Source: Fibrobacter sp. UWH6 (GTDB lineage Bacteria; Fibrobacterota; Fibrobacteria; Fibrobacterales; Fibrobacteraceae). Taken from it: a DNA stretch of 64,000 bases. The stretch is from positions 1 through 64,000 of the forward strand of contig NZ_FRAX01000010.1 of assembly GCF_900142465.1 (NCBI RefSeq), given 5' to 3'. The position numbers and the translations under genes were made by a program. Shown piece after piece: positions 6,721 to 15,711 of the stretch (positions are counted from its first letter, which is position 1; the number at the start of each line of letters is the position of its first letter). The notes under the pieces are model-generated. The model saw only the letters and a program-made list of their open reading frames with translations. It did not search any database and had not been told where the DNA came from.

Positions 6721-9306
6721 ATGACCATTCTCGAAAAAATCGCCCTAGCTCTCCCCGCTGTCGAATCCCCGGCCCGTTATATGGGTGGCGAAGCCAACAG
6801 CGTTGTCAAAGACCACAGCAAAATGCACTGCCGCATGGCCTTCGTGTTCCCCGACAAGTACGAAATCGGCATGAGCAATAACGGCATCCGCATCCTATAC
6901 CATATAATCAACAAGGAACCGGACCTGCTATGTGAAGTGAGCTTTGCCCCCTGGGAAGACATGGCTCGAGAAATGGAAAAGTACGACATTCCCCTGTACA
7001 GCTACGCCAGCTACACACCCGTAAAGGATTTCGAAGTCCTGGCCATGACCTTGCAGACGGAACTGAACTTCACAAACGTGCCCTACGTGCTGGAACTCTC
7101 CCGAGTTCCCGTATGGAGCAAGGATCGTCGAGAAGAGGATCCCATTGTTATCGCCGGCGGCCCCGCCATGGCCAACCCGGAACCCGTAGCGGATTTCTTT
7201 GACGCCTTCCAGATTGGCGACGGTGAAGAACTGATGGTCAAGTTCCTCCGTTGCGTCGGCGATGGCAGAAAGGCTGGCCTTTCCCGCAAGCAGATTCTCG
7301 AGAATTTATCAAAACTGGACGGCGTATACGTCCCCAGCCTCCGTCCCACCGTTACCAACGAATTTGGCGACATCGTTCCTGCAGAACCCGCCACCGGCCC
7401 CTACGAAAAGACCACCGGCGTTCGCCGCCAGTTCATTCCCGTAATGGACCGCAAGAACTACCCCATCAAGAACCTCATCGCCAACATGCAGCTGGTCCAC
7501 AACCGCTTCAGCGTAGAAGTCATGCGCGGTTGCGCCCAGGGTTGCCGTTTCTGCCAGGCAGGCATCTGGTACCGCCCCTGCCGCGAGCTGGATCCAGACG
7601 ACGTTCTTGAAATCGCCAAGGAAGGCATCAAGGCCACAGGCGAACGCGAACTGGGCCTGCTCTCCCTTTCTACCGCCGACTACAAGCCGGTGGAAGGCCT
7701 TACCGACTCTATCATCGACGATCCGTTCTTCGATACCGTAGACGTAAGCCTCCCCTCCATCCGCGTCAACGCCTTCGGCGAAACATTGGCTCAGAAAATT
7801 TCCGCATTGAAGGGCGGCCGTAGCGCCACCTTCGCCCCAGAAACTGGTTCTGAACGAATCCGCAAGATGATCAACAAGACCATCAGCGACCAGGACATGT
7901 ACAACGCCGCCGAACACGCCTTCAGCAGCGGATTCAACAAGATCAAGCTCTACACCATGATCGGCTTTCCCACCGAAAACCTGGAAGACATGGAAGCCTT
8001 CTGCGGCCTGATCGAGAACCTGGTAAAGATTGGCCGCAAGTATCTCCGCGGATGCCAGATTGCCGTTTCCATGGGCATCTTGATTCCCAAGTCCTTCACC
8101 GGCCTCCAGTGGGCTCCGTTTATGGACAAGGAAACCGCCCTAAAGCATATCCGTTTCGTTCGCGAAAGATTCTTTAGACACCCCAACGTGAAGGTGAACT
8201 GGGCTGGCTGGGAAATGAGCCACCTGGAAGCCGTATACAGCCGCGGTGACCGTCGTCTTGGCCCCGTGATTTATGCAGCCTACAAGAAAGGTCTAACCTT
8301 TGAAAGCGACGCCTATCGTTTCAACTACGACACTTGGCTCCAGGTCTGGGAAGAATGCGGCTACGACACCAGCTGGGTCTACCGCACCCGCGAAAAGGAA
8401 GAAGTCTTCCCCTGGGACGTCATCCATGCAGGAACCACCAAGCAGTACCTCCGCCGCGAATGGGAAAAGGCTTTCAAGGAAGATTCCGCTCCCGTTCCCA
8501 ACTGCAAGTGGGGCGACTGCCAGAAGTGCGGCATTCCTGGCTTCGGTGCAGAAATCCATCTGGCCAACGATCCGGTACGCCATAAGGCTCCCAGCCGCAC
8601 ACCCGAAGAAATCAAGAAGCTGGTGGCAGAACGCCGTCCCAGCCAGAAGGTCTGCTATAGCTACAAGATTACCTTCAAGAAGACTGGCATCAGCCGCTTC
8701 CTGCCACACCAGAACATGCTCAGCTTCTTCGAGCGAACCTTCCTTTGCGCAGGAATCCCCATCAAGTTCAGTGAAGGTTTCAGCCCCAAGCCCCGTATCA
8801 GTAACATGGGCGCCCTCCCCCTCGGCCTTGAAACCTACTGCGAAATCATCAGCGTGGAACTGCTACAACCGCTGGACATCAGCAAGGAAGGCCTGGAAAC
8901 AACCATGAAGCAGCTTTCCGCCCCCTTCCCCCGCGGCATGGAAATCGTGAACATCGAACCGCTACAGGGTAAGCTGAGCAAGAACATGCCCAAGGCCATG
9001 ATTTACAGCTTCACTCCGGACAACCTGGATCCGGAAACGGCAGCAAAAATCATGAAGTCCTTCGACGAGAAGTCCCTGCCAGTGGTCACCAACCACCGCG
9101 GTCAGGAAATCAACCTGAACGAACATATTCTCGGCATCCAGATTCAGGGCGGCAACATCATGACCAAGATCAAGTGTAATGAGATGGGCGGCACCGCCAG
9201 CCCCTATAACATCTACGCAGGTCTGCTTGGAAAAACCTACGATCCCAAGAAACTTGACGATGACACTCGCAGGTTCCTCATCAAGAAAATCGCCATGGAA
9301 TTCTAG
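6721..9306 (+). CDS. radical SAM protein, TIGR03960-type fused to DUF2344
   Basis: An 861-residue two-part protein. The N-terminal part matches the B12-binding-like radical SAM family (TIGR03960): RVPVWSKDRREEDP, then the [4Fe-4S] triad CAQGCRFC with Cys271, Cys275 and Cys278. After a Cys-containing linker (CKWGDCQKCGIPGFG, about 594-608), the C-terminal 220 residues match DUF2344/TIGR03936 (KTGISRFLPHQNML; FSEGFSPKPRISNMGALPLG). This fusion is widespread, often near rplU or ribonuclease G, and a role in RNA or ribosome modification is suspected but unproven. It stands alone here, followed by a terminator. Confidence 0.9.
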   Translation: MTILEKIALALPAVESPARYMGGEANSVVKDHSKMHCRMAFVFPDKYEIGMSNNGIRILYHIINKEPDLLCEVSFAPWEDMAREMEKYDIPLYSYASYTPVKDFEVLAMTLQTELNFTNVPYVLELSRVPVWSKDRREEDPIVIAGGPAMANPEPVADFFDAFQIGDGEELMVKFLRCVGDGRKAGLSRKQILENLSKLDGVYVPSLRPTVTNEFGDIVPAEPATGPYEKTTGVRRQFIPVMDRKNYPIKNLIANMQLVHNRFSVEVMRGCAQGCRFCQAGIWYRPCRELDPDDVLEIAKEGIKATGERELGLLSLSTADYKPVEGLTDSIIDDPFFDTVDVSLPSIRVNAFGETLAQKISALKGGRSATFAPETGSERIRKMINKTISDQDMYNAAEHAFSSGFNKIKLYTMIGFPTENLEDMEAFCGLIENLVKIGRKYLRGCQIAVSMGILIPKSFTGLQWAPFMDKETALKHIRFVRERFFRHPNVKVNWAGWEMSHLEAVYSRGDRRLGPVIYAAYKKGLTFESDAYRFNYDTWLQVWEECGYDTSWVYRTREKEEVFPWDVIHAGTTKQYLRREWEKAFKEDSAPVPNCKWGDCQKCGIPGFGAEIHLANDPVRHKAPSRTPEEIKKLVAERRPSQKVCYSYKITFKKTGISRFLPHQNMLSFFERTFLCAGIPIKFSEGFSPKPRISNMGALPLGLETYCEIISVELLQPLDISKEGLETTMKQLSAPFPRGMEIVNIEPLQGKLSKNMPKAMIYSFTPDNLDPETAAKIMKSFDEKSLPVVTNHRGQEINLNEHILGIQIQGGNIMTKIKCNEMGGTASPYNIYAGLLGKTYDPKKLDDDTRRFLIKKIAMEF

Positions 9307-9326
9307 GGAAACCTCCACGAAATTTA

Positions 9327-9356
9327 GCCGCTCCATTCGGGGCGGCATCTTATTTT
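9327..9356 (+). terminator. terminator of the radical SAM gene
   Basis: GCCGCTCC (9327-9334) pairs with GGGGCGGC (9339-9346), 8 bp with one G-T pair and an ATTC loop, followed by a short T-rich tract. Confidence 0.65.
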
Positions 9357-9386
9357 GCGGAACTTCACCTAGTCTGCATTAAGAAA

Positions 9387-9599
9387 TTATTCTGCGGGCA
9401 GGATAATTTCAATATGACTGGTACTCACATTCAAAAAGTGAGTACGGAACAAGTCCTTTTCAGTTCTGTCGCTGACCTTTACCTGGGTAACGGCGATAAA
9501 GTCCTTGTTTTCGCGAATATAATCTGTAAGGCGTTCGTCACGAAGAGTGTCGATTTCGCCAGTAATGATAAAACTATCGGTCCAAATCTTAACGAGCAT
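9387..9599 (-). CDS. small conserved-looking protein, unknown function
   Basis: A 70-residue acidic, beta-rich frame (MLVKIWTDSFIITGEIDTLR onward, ending IEIILPAE), soluble and without signal or membrane segment. I do not recognise the family with certainty. TATATTTG lies 4 bases before the ATG, giving another apparent leaderless start. The regular hydrophobic pattern and a promoter of its own favour a real gene. Confidence 0.65.
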   Translation of the reverse strand: MLVKIWTDSFIITGEIDTLRDERLTDYIRENKDFIAVTQVKVSDRTEKDLFRTHFLNVSTSHIEIILPAE

Positions 9600-9603
9600 A
9601 TAT

Positions 9604-9611
9604 CAAATATA
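9604..9611 (-). promoter_or_regulatory. -7/-10 element TATATTTG (leaderless start)
   Basis: TATATTTG (9611-9604 on the minus strand) matches TAnnTTTG exactly and is 4 bases from the ATG at 9599. Nineteen bases upstream is TTC, one base from the TTG seen in other promoters here. Confidence 0.5.
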
Positions 9612-9771
9612 AAGTTTTTCCACATTGGAAGAAGATTAAAAGCATTTTTTCGGAGCAAATTAGTGCCGTTTTACTTTTTGAAAGTATTTTAAATCGTGTC
9701 ACCCCCTCATTTCGGGGATTTAATTTGAATTTTAAACGGAAATCCGCATGATTTCAAAAGGAGTGTGTACC

Positions 9772-10578
9772 ATGGCAACTAAGAAAAAGCAACTCCAGCT
9801 CGTCCCCGGACAGATGATGTACTACAACAAGGCTTTTATGGATAGCAACATGGGCCGCCCCATCAGAATCCTGTCGGAATTCATGTGTCCGCAGCAGATT
9901 TTTGATCAGGAAGGCATCCAGAAAACCATCGTCTTCTTCGGTTCCGCACGAACCCTCCCCATGTCAGAAATCAAGAAGCGCCGCAAGAACTGCAAGAACA
10001 AGGCAGAACTGGCCCGTCTTAAATGTCTGGAACTCGTCGCCGAGTACTACGATGCCGCCCGTGAGCTAGGTGCAAAGCTTGGCAAGTGGGCAAACAAGCG
10101 CAACGAAGGATACGCCATCATGACCGGTGGCGGCCCCGGCATTATGGAAGCAGGAAACCGTGGAGCAAACGATGTGGGAACCCCCTCCGTCGGCCTCAAC
10201 ATCAAGCTGCCCTTCGAACAACATCCCAACGTCTACATCGACGACGAACTGAACTTCCAGTTCCGCTACTTCTTCATTAGAAAGTACTGGTTCCTCTGCA
10301 TGGCCCAGGCACTGGTGGTATTCCCCGGCGGCTTTGGTACGCTTGACGAGATGTTCGAAATGCTCACTCTCATCCAGACTCACAAGTACGCTCAGAGAAT
10401 GCCCGTTATCGTATACGGCGCCAAGTTCTGGAAAAAGGTCCTTAACTGGGAATACCTGGCAGAAACAGGTATGATCAACAAGGAAGACCTCAACCTGTTC
10501 CACTTCTGCGACTCCGTAGACGAAGCCTACAAAATCATTACCGAAACCTTGGAAAAAAGGGCCTCCGAAAAGAAATAA
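9772..10578 (+). CDS. LOG family (lysine-decarboxylase-like) nucleotide 5'-monophosphate phosphoribohydrolase
   Basis: A Rossmann-fold protein of the TIGR00730/LOG family, which splits purine-type ribonucleoside 5'-monophosphates into base and ribose 5-phosphate. Signatures are VFFGSARTLP (about 47), the GGGPGIMEAGNRGA block (about 112-125) and the diagnostic PGGFGTLDEMFE (about 176-187). It has an extended N-terminus, as in the larger bacterial LOG proteins. The ATG at 9772 is chosen because AAAGGAG lies 8 bases before it; the ATG at 9748 lacks a ribosome site. The physiological substrate is unknown. Confidence 0.9.
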   Translation: MATKKKQLQLVPGQMMYYNKAFMDSNMGRPIRILSEFMCPQQIFDQEGIQKTIVFFGSARTLPMSEIKKRRKNCKNKAELARLKCLELVAEYYDAARELGAKLGKWANKRNEGYAIMTGGGPGIMEAGNRGANDVGTPSVGLNIKLPFEQHPNVYIDDELNFQFRYFFIRKYWFLCMAQALVVFPGGFGTLDEMFEMLTLIQTHKYAQRMPVIVYGAKFWKKVLNWEYLAETGMINKEDLNLFHFCDSVDEAYKIITETLEKRASEKK

Positions 10579-10605
10579 TTTCAAACCAAATTTTTATGAA
10601 CAAAG

Positions 10606-10636
10606 GACTCCGCAAATGCGGGGTCTCTTTGTTTTT
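10606..10636 (+). terminator. terminator of the LOG-family gene
   Basis: GACTCCGCA (10606-10614) pairs with TGCGGGGTC (10617-10625), with one G-T pair, followed by TCTTTGTTTTT. Confidence 0.8.
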
Positions 10637-10653
10637 ACCCGACTCAAAAAAGC

Positions 10654-10661
10654 TATAATTG
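10654..10661 (+). promoter_or_regulatory. -10 element TATAATTG before the kinase gene (leaderless)
   Basis: TATAATTG ends 4 bases before the ATG at 10666. TTT lies 19 bases upstream in place of TTG. There is no room for a ribosome binding site, so the transcript would begin at or beside the start codon. Confidence 0.5.
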
Positions 10662-10665
10662 TAGC

Positions 10666-11763
10666 ATGCTTCGGAACATCATTGCAGAAACGTTAGACCG
10701 TGTTTCAAGAAACCTTGCGCTGCGTCCAAATTATACCATGGACGAATACCAGCGGTGGTTTGACCAGAATCCTGAATTTCTGCACAACGGTGCCGCCCAG
10801 AGGATCAAGCTCATTGAACCTCTGACTCTAGAAGGTACCAACAACCTGTACAGGGCGAACTTCTGGATAGAACACCCGGGAGATTCCACCCACTACGCCG
10901 AAAAGGAAATCGTTGTCAAGATTTGCAAATTCTGGGCTCCTCCCGGAAAGAACCGCCTGCACCGCCTCAACATGCTGCTGAGCGCATTCCAGGACGAAAT
11001 CAGAATTAACAACTTGATCCACGCCACCAATATCGAAGGCGTCGTTCAGAGCATGGGCGGTGGCATCGCTGGCCGCCATCCCTATCTCAAGATGGAATTC
11101 ATCAAGGGGTGCTCCCTGGACCGCACGTTCCGCACAGACCTTACCGATGATGAAGTTCTCCACCGGGTATCCCAGTTAGCCTACCTGGCCAACACCATCA
11201 GCCAGCTCCACTACTATCAAGTGGTCCATAAGGATCTCAAGCCCAAGAACCTTCTCCTGTGCCAAAACCCGCAACACAAGAACAACCACAAGATTCTTGT
11301 ATGCGACTTCGGTTACGCCCAGGCCAAAATGCGGGAAACCGTCACCGAATATGGTGGACAGATGACCCCCTGTTACAGCGCACCGGAACAGGCAATCATG
11401 GGAGAAAATCTTTCGGCATCCGTAGACTATTTCAGCTTCGGCATCATTGTCCACGAATACCTGACGGGCCGCAAACTCTTCCCCAAGTCCATGGACATCT
11501 TCGTGGAAGATGGGTACCGAGTCACAGACCGTTACCTGGAGCACCTGAAAACAGGCCGCGAAAACAGTTTTAACGACCCACGATTCCCAGAACTGTCTCA
11601 ATGGATCGAAAACCTCACCATATTCGACAGCTTTGAACGCATGCAGAATTGTCCGAACCTGTTCGATATTGCGCATAAACTCCGTGAAAGGGTAAATGCT
11701 CAGGGATACCGAGACGTAAACACAGACTTTTTGTGGAATCAATTGCGCGAATACAATCGTTAG
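10666..11763 (+). CDS. serine/threonine protein kinase
   Basis: A Hanks-type kinase catalytic domain. The lysine strand is EIVVKICKFW (about 81-90), the catalytic loop is VVHKDLKPKN (about 188-197), DFG appears as VCDFGYAQ (about 215-222), and SVDYFSFGIIVHEYLTGRKL forms the F-helix region. The glycine-rich loop is poor (EPLTLEGTNNLYRA), and the loop reads HKD rather than HRD, which predicts weaker dependence on activation-loop phosphorylation. No membrane segment or extra sensory domain is seen in 365 residues. The next gene starts 16 bases downstream and is a plausible partner or substrate. Confidence 0.88.
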   Translation: MLRNIIAETLDRVSRNLALRPNYTMDEYQRWFDQNPEFLHNGAAQRIKLIEPLTLEGTNNLYRANFWIEHPGDSTHYAEKEIVVKICKFWAPPGKNRLHRLNMLLSAFQDEIRINNLIHATNIEGVVQSMGGGIAGRHPYLKMEFIKGCSLDRTFRTDLTDDEVLHRVSQLAYLANTISQLHYYQVVHKDLKPKNLLLCQNPQHKNNHKILVCDFGYAQAKMRETVTEYGGQMTPCYSAPEQAIMGENLSASVDYFSFGIIVHEYLTGRKLFPKSMDIFVEDGYRVTDRYLEHLKTGRENSFNDPRFPELSQWIENLTIFDSFERMQNCPNLFDIAHKLRERVNAQGYRDVNTDFLWNQLREYNR

Positions 11764-11779
11764 ATTATATTTTGCTTAT

Positions 11780-13315
11780 ATGGCAAGTTTCCCAAATCGT
11801 GAAAGATCTGTATTTCTGCAAAACAAAACACCCCTAGCCCAAATCAAGCGACGGCTAAGGATATTTTTGAAATTTGCCAAGGATATTTTACAGCAGATGA
11901 AACCGTTACACTATGTAGCGCTCATCCTGGTTGTTTCGCTAGGTGTATTCAATGGAATCACCGGTGCATACCCATACATCAAGCAGCACCAAAGGGAAGG
12001 CAATATCGTCAAGACCTTTGATACCTGGTGGCATAACGCAGGCGCCCGTGAATTTAGATCCGTGGGCCTCGAACCCACAAAAGAATTAAAAGCCGAAGAA
12101 TTCCAGCGCTATCGCGAAAAATACCTTCAGCAGAACCCGTCCTACATTGTAGAAGAACGCGTTGCTGGAATGAAGAAGGAATATCGCGAATGGTGGGAAA
12201 ACAACGGAGGCCGCGAAGCCTACATCCAGGACCACGGTCACTATCCTAACGAAAGCGACTATCGAGCAAGTCTAGAGGAATGGATTAACAGCTTTACCGA
12301 TAGATACCTTCGTTACAGTCTCGCCTTCGCCCCGAAATACGAACAATACGAAAGAGTTCTTACCAGCTGGATTTTGATTCCTGGAGTATGCAGTTTCCTT
12401 TCGTTTGCCGGGCTGTTCATGTTCGCTATCGTGCGACTGGCTAGACGTTGGAGCCTATGGATCATCTGTCTGACGACAGCGGCAGTGACACTCACCGGCC
12501 CCATATTGGTAAGTGTACTGACAACCACGAGTTTCTTCGACCACTACTCCACAGAACGCTACATGGGCATGAGTCTCACCGTGGCATTCCTATTGGGAGC
12601 GACCGCCTTCGGAAACCGCAAGAACCAGGTCACCCCTCTAACAAGGAACATCTGTTTCTCGGGCGTAATACTGGACATGGCCATCAACTGGTTCCTCAAT
12701 CCGGGGATCTTTGGTGCGGTGGCCGCCCTTTCTCCCGTATGTTTTGGAATCGGCGCCTTCGCTGGCGTCCGAATCGAAACTCGCCTTAGGAGCCAAGCCG
12801 AAATCAACGCAGACCTTTTAAGGGAACGCCTTCTGGAAAAAGCCTCCCAGAATCCGATGGCCGAAAGAAAGGCCAAGACTAGAACCCTTATCGAAGATGG
12901 ATTTACAAGCGCCAAGAACTGCAGACCGGAACAAGCCCATCAGCAGCTACGTCTTGCATTGACACAACTTCTTCAGGAACACCCCGTGGATGCAGCCCTC
13001 GTAAAACAGACCGTCATCCGAATGACCGCCCCCGACCAATACCTTGATTTTTCAAGCAACCAATGGATGGAATGGGGCGAAATCGCCAAGGCTAAAAATG
13101 CACCGGACGCCGCCATCCTCCTTCTGAAAAAATGTCTCAGCAAGGAAAAGGATCCGAATTTTGCAAGACGTTCGCTGTTCACTCTGGGCGAGACCTGCGT
13201 CACCAATAAAATTGAAGTTCAGGAAGGCATCGGCTACCTTCAGAAAGTCATTGAAATGAATGAAAACGATATCCTGGCAAAGCAGGCCCGTAAAACGTTG
13301 GAAGCACTGAAATAA
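11780..13315 (+). CDS. multi-pass membrane protein with C-terminal TPR-like region, unknown function
   Basis: Not recognised as a named family. A basic N-terminus precedes one membrane segment (PLHYVALILVVSLGVFNGIT, about 42-61). A periplasmic-looking region of about 130 residues rich in charged helices follows, then four or five spans between about 195 and 335. The last 150 residues are cytoplasmic, with helical repeats resembling tetratricopeptide units (for example NFARRSLFTLGETCVTNKIE). It lies 16 bases after the kinase gene, so the pair is probably functionally linked. A -10-like TATATTTTG directly precedes the ATG, so independent transcription is also possible. Confidence 0.75.
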   Translation: MASFPNRERSVFLQNKTPLAQIKRRLRIFLKFAKDILQQMKPLHYVALILVVSLGVFNGITGAYPYIKQHQREGNIVKTFDTWWHNAGAREFRSVGLEPTKELKAEEFQRYREKYLQQNPSYIVEERVAGMKKEYREWWENNGGREAYIQDHGHYPNESDYRASLEEWINSFTDRYLRYSLAFAPKYEQYERVLTSWILIPGVCSFLSFAGLFMFAIVRLARRWSLWIICLTTAAVTLTGPILVSVLTTTSFFDHYSTERYMGMSLTVAFLLGATAFGNRKNQVTPLTRNICFSGVILDMAINWFLNPGIFGAVAALSPVCFGIGAFAGVRIETRLRSQAEINADLLRERLLEKASQNPMAERKAKTRTLIEDGFTSAKNCRPEQAHQQLRLALTQLLQEHPVDAALVKQTVIRMTAPDQYLDFSSNQWMEWGEIAKAKNAPDAAILLLKKCLSKEKDPNFARRSLFTLGETCVTNKIEVQEGIGYLQKVIEMNENDILAKQARKTLEALK

Positions 13316-13322
13316 GTTTTAA

Positions 13323-13350
13323 GTCTCGCCCCCGGGCGAGGCTTTTATTT
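13323..13350 (+). terminator. bidirectional terminator between convergent genes
   Basis: GTCTCGCCC (13323-13331) pairs with GGGCGAGGC (13334-13342), followed by TTTTATTTT on the plus strand. The convergent histidine kinase gene ends within the T-tract. Confidence 0.75.
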
Positions 13351-14547
13351 TACCGTCAGAGTTAAATCGCAAACGTAAGTATTCCCTTCGATCCAAGTTC
13401 CGTAGGAGTATTTACCAGAGAACAACAGCTCAAGGCGTTTTTCAAACGTTGCCAGACCGAGTCCACTTGCACCAGGTTTCGGCTTACGGGGGAAGTTGCT
13501 GTTTACCGATTTGAAATGAATCTTGCCATCTTTCTGACTGATGCGAATATGAGCAAAGCTTTTCCCATCAGGGTTTACACAATGCTTCATTGCATTTTCA
13601 ACAAGAGGCATCATCAAAAGAGGAGGAATCTGACAATGAGGGTTCTCCAGATCCGTCTCAAAGACATACTCAAAACTTTTAGGAAGACGAAGTTTTTCAA
13701 GTTCTCCGTACTTCTGTAGCAAATCAACATCATCCTTGATATCGATAAACTTGTCAGACGTCTGATAAAGCATTACGCGTAAAAGTTTACTCAGCTTTTC
13801 CATGCTGCTTTCTGCCAATTTCGGTTCAATCCTGATTAGGCTAGTAATATTGTTCAGCGTGTTAAACAGAAAATGGGGACTCAGTTGGCTCTTCAAAAAA
13901 TCAAGTTCATACTCCAGCGCCACTTTCTTCTTTTCGCGAATAATAAAGGCTCGTATAAGCTGACGACTAAATACAGAGATAATGATACACAGGAAGCTAA
14001 TGGTGCTTAAGATAATCATGAACGAAACAAGAGTCCAGACAGAAAAATGATCTCTAACCGTTCTGAAACAATAAGACCCGAAAAATTCAGCAACGCCACC
14101 ACTAGATTCCGACATTGTCAGGAACGAATATAGTTCACGACAAAACAGCACAATGACAAACAGAATTGAATCACAGACAAAATAGCGAACATATTTTTTC
14201 TTGAAAAAGAATTTGGGAACAAGGATTCTCTGATTCAGGAAAAAGATCAGCATCGTAGACAACAAGGGCAGATAATAACGGCCCAACGCACCCATGGTAA
14301 CGTCATCCCCAACAGATCCGCTAGGATCCAACAGGATAATCAAAGGGAAAAAAAGAATAAAGCTCCAAACAAGAACCATCAACAGCGTTGCCGGCACAGG
14401 AAAAAAGCTTTTCGATTCATCATCTCCCAATATGGCAATCAATTCCCGTTCGCCGCGGTCAAACTGATCTTCCTGTAAGGAGGAAAGACGCTCGTGAATA
14501 ACCTGCCAGAAGTCTTTTAAACGTTTTTTTGTGCTTTCAATTGACAT
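13345..14547 (-). CDS. LytS-type sensor histidine kinase (His_kinase family)
   Basis: Four membrane segments occupy about residues 40-200 (for example VSFMIILSTISFLCIIISVF). A coiled linker then leads to the His_kinase domain with the phosphoacceptor in LKSQLSPHFLFNTLNNI, followed by a HATPase region with PLVENAMKHCV and GLGLATFEKRLELLF. This architecture belongs to the LytS/YehU class, which normally signals to a LytTR response regulator. No such regulator is next to it. The ATG at 14547 is chosen because AAAGAGGAC precedes it; an upstream ATG at 14580 lacks a ribosome site. It is divergent from a sigma factor gene across a region with repeated 9-mers. Confidence 0.88.
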   Translation of the reverse strand: MSIESTKKRLKDFWQVIHERLSSLQEDQFDRGERELIAILGDDESKSFFPVPATLLMVLVWSFILFFPLIILLDPSGSVGDDVTMGALGRYYLPLLSTMLIFFLNQRILVPKFFFKKKYVRYFVCDSILFVIVLFCRELYSFLTMSESSGGVAEFFGSYCFRTVRDHFSVWTLVSFMIILSTISFLCIIISVFSRQLIRAFIIREKKKVALEYELDFLKSQLSPHFLFNTLNNITSLIRIEPKLAESSMEKLSKLLRVMLYQTSDKFIDIKDDVDLLQKYGELEKLRLPKSFEYVFETDLENPHCQIPPLLMMPLVENAMKHCVNPDGKSFAHIRISQKDGKIHFKSVNSNFPRKPKPGASGLGLATFEKRLELLFSGKYSYGTWIEGNTYVCDLTLTVK

Positions 14548-14603
14548 TTTGTCCTCTTTAGAACAACAAAAATAGGTCATTTTAAGCGTAATTTGGGCAC
14601 TTC

Positions 14604-14687
14604 ATGACAAAAGTATGACAAAACTACGGAAAAAATGACAAAATCTGTGAAAAACTTTTGCAAACCCTACACCAATCTATGACACTT
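14604..14687. promoter_or_regulatory. phased ATGACAAAA direct repeats, candidate operator
   Basis: Three perfect ATGACAAAA copies start at 14604, 14615 and 14635, 11 and 20 bases apart (one and two helical turns). A degenerate fourth copy (ATGACACTT) starts at 14679, where a -33/-35 element would sit for the promoter at 14705. Short phased direct repeats between a LytS-type kinase gene and a sigma gene look like a transcription factor array. Confidence 0.5.
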
Positions 14688-14704
14688 CAACTAGAACATA
14701 GAGG

Positions 14705-14712
14705 TATCTTTG
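14705..14712 (+). promoter_or_regulatory. putative promoter element TATCTTTG for the sigma factor gene
   Basis: TATCTTTG matches the TAnnTTTG element exactly. No TTG lies 19 bases upstream; the degenerate ATGACACTT is there instead, which would fit an activator-dependent promoter. The predicted start is about 30 bases ahead of the ATG, and the leader contains AAGAGG. Confidence 0.5.
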
Positions 14713-14749
14713 TAAACGTAAGAAACAATACAACAAACAAGAGGCTGAT

Positions 14750-15607
14750 ATGAATACAAATACACGTACAAGAAGCGAGAAGGACGCATACTTCCGTTAT
14801 CTCGACGAGATTTCCAAATATCCGCTGCTTACCAAGGAACAGGAATACATTTTACTCCGTAAGATCCAGCAGCAGGGTAGCCGTTCTGCAATGGAAATGC
14901 TGGTCAATTCCAATCTCCGATTCGTTGTAAACATCGCCAATCTGTATAAGGGTCAGGGCGTTGACGTAATCGAACTGATTAACGAAGGTAATATGGGTTT
15001 GATGCACGCCGCCAAGCGTTTTGACCTTAGCACCAATCTTAAGTTTATCAGTTATGCCGTATGGTGGGTTCGTCAGAACATTGTACGCCACATCGCAGAA
15101 AACGGCCGCATCGTTCGCATCAGCGCTGAAAAGGAACTGGTAATTCGTAAGTTTTCAAAGCACGGAGGCACCCTCCGTCAGAATATCGGTGGAACACTAT
15201 CCATTGACCCCAAGAGTCTTGAAGGTGTTTCCAAGTACAAGGCAGACTCTATTGAAAAGATCTTGATGATGGCTCAGCGTTCCTCCTCTCTCGACGCCCC
15301 CTTGAGCACCAATCAGGAACTCACCTTAGGCGACACCTTGTCTGATTCAGAAAACAAGGCTGACAACCTGGCCGCATATAGCTTTGTCAAGAAGCATATG
15401 GACAAGGCCATGAAGGACAACCTTTCCGAAGAAGAAATGCGAGTGATCAAGCTCTGCTTCGGCTTCGATCGGGACATCGAATACACCCTCAAGGATATCG
15501 GTCCCATGGTTGGTCTTTCTAAAGAAAGAGTTCGCCAGATCAAGAAGGCCGCCCTGGACAAGCTCCGCGGAGATTACAGGACTCACGACCTTCACGGCGC
15601 AGCCTAG
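14750..15607 (+). CDS. sigma-70 family RNA polymerase sigma factor (short, primary-type)
   Basis: Directs core RNA polymerase to promoters. The 285 residues contain region 1.2 (DAYFRYLDEISKYPLLTKEQ), region 2 (NLRFVVNIANLYKGQGVDVI; FISYAVWWVRQNIVRHIAEN, regions 2.3-2.4), a region 3 linker and region 4 (TLKDIGPMVGLSKERVRQIK). Region 1.1 and the large non-conserved insert of E. coli RpoD are absent, as in the short primary sigma of Bacteroidetes, which reads TAnnTTTG promoters; that element recurs in this window. It may be the housekeeping sigma or a close group 2 relative. AAGAGG lies ahead of the ATG. Confidence 0.9.
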   Translation: MNTNTRTRSEKDAYFRYLDEISKYPLLTKEQEYILLRKIQQQGSRSAMEMLVNSNLRFVVNIANLYKGQGVDVIELINEGNMGLMHAAKRFDLSTNLKFISYAVWWVRQNIVRHIAENGRIVRISAEKELVIRKFSKHGGTLRQNIGGTLSIDPKSLEGVSKYKADSIEKILMMAQRSSSLDAPLSTNQELTLGDTLSDSENKADNLAAYSFVKKHMDKAMKDNLSEEEMRVIKLCFGFDRDIEYTLKDIGPMVGLSKERVRQIKKAALDKLRGDYRTHDLHGAA

Positions 15608-15660
15608 TGAAACGCCACTTTTCTTACTGAAGTTTTTTCATCTCTCTCTCCTTAAATTAA

Positions 15661-15687
15661 AAACCGGCCTTACGGGGCCGGTTTTTC
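15661..15687 (+). terminator. terminator of the sigma factor gene
   Basis: AAACCGGCC (15661-15669) pairs perfectly with GGCCGGTTT (15676-15684), followed by further T residues. Confidence 0.85.
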
Positions 15688-15711
15688 CGTTTTTCATACA
15701 ACGACTTTCCT

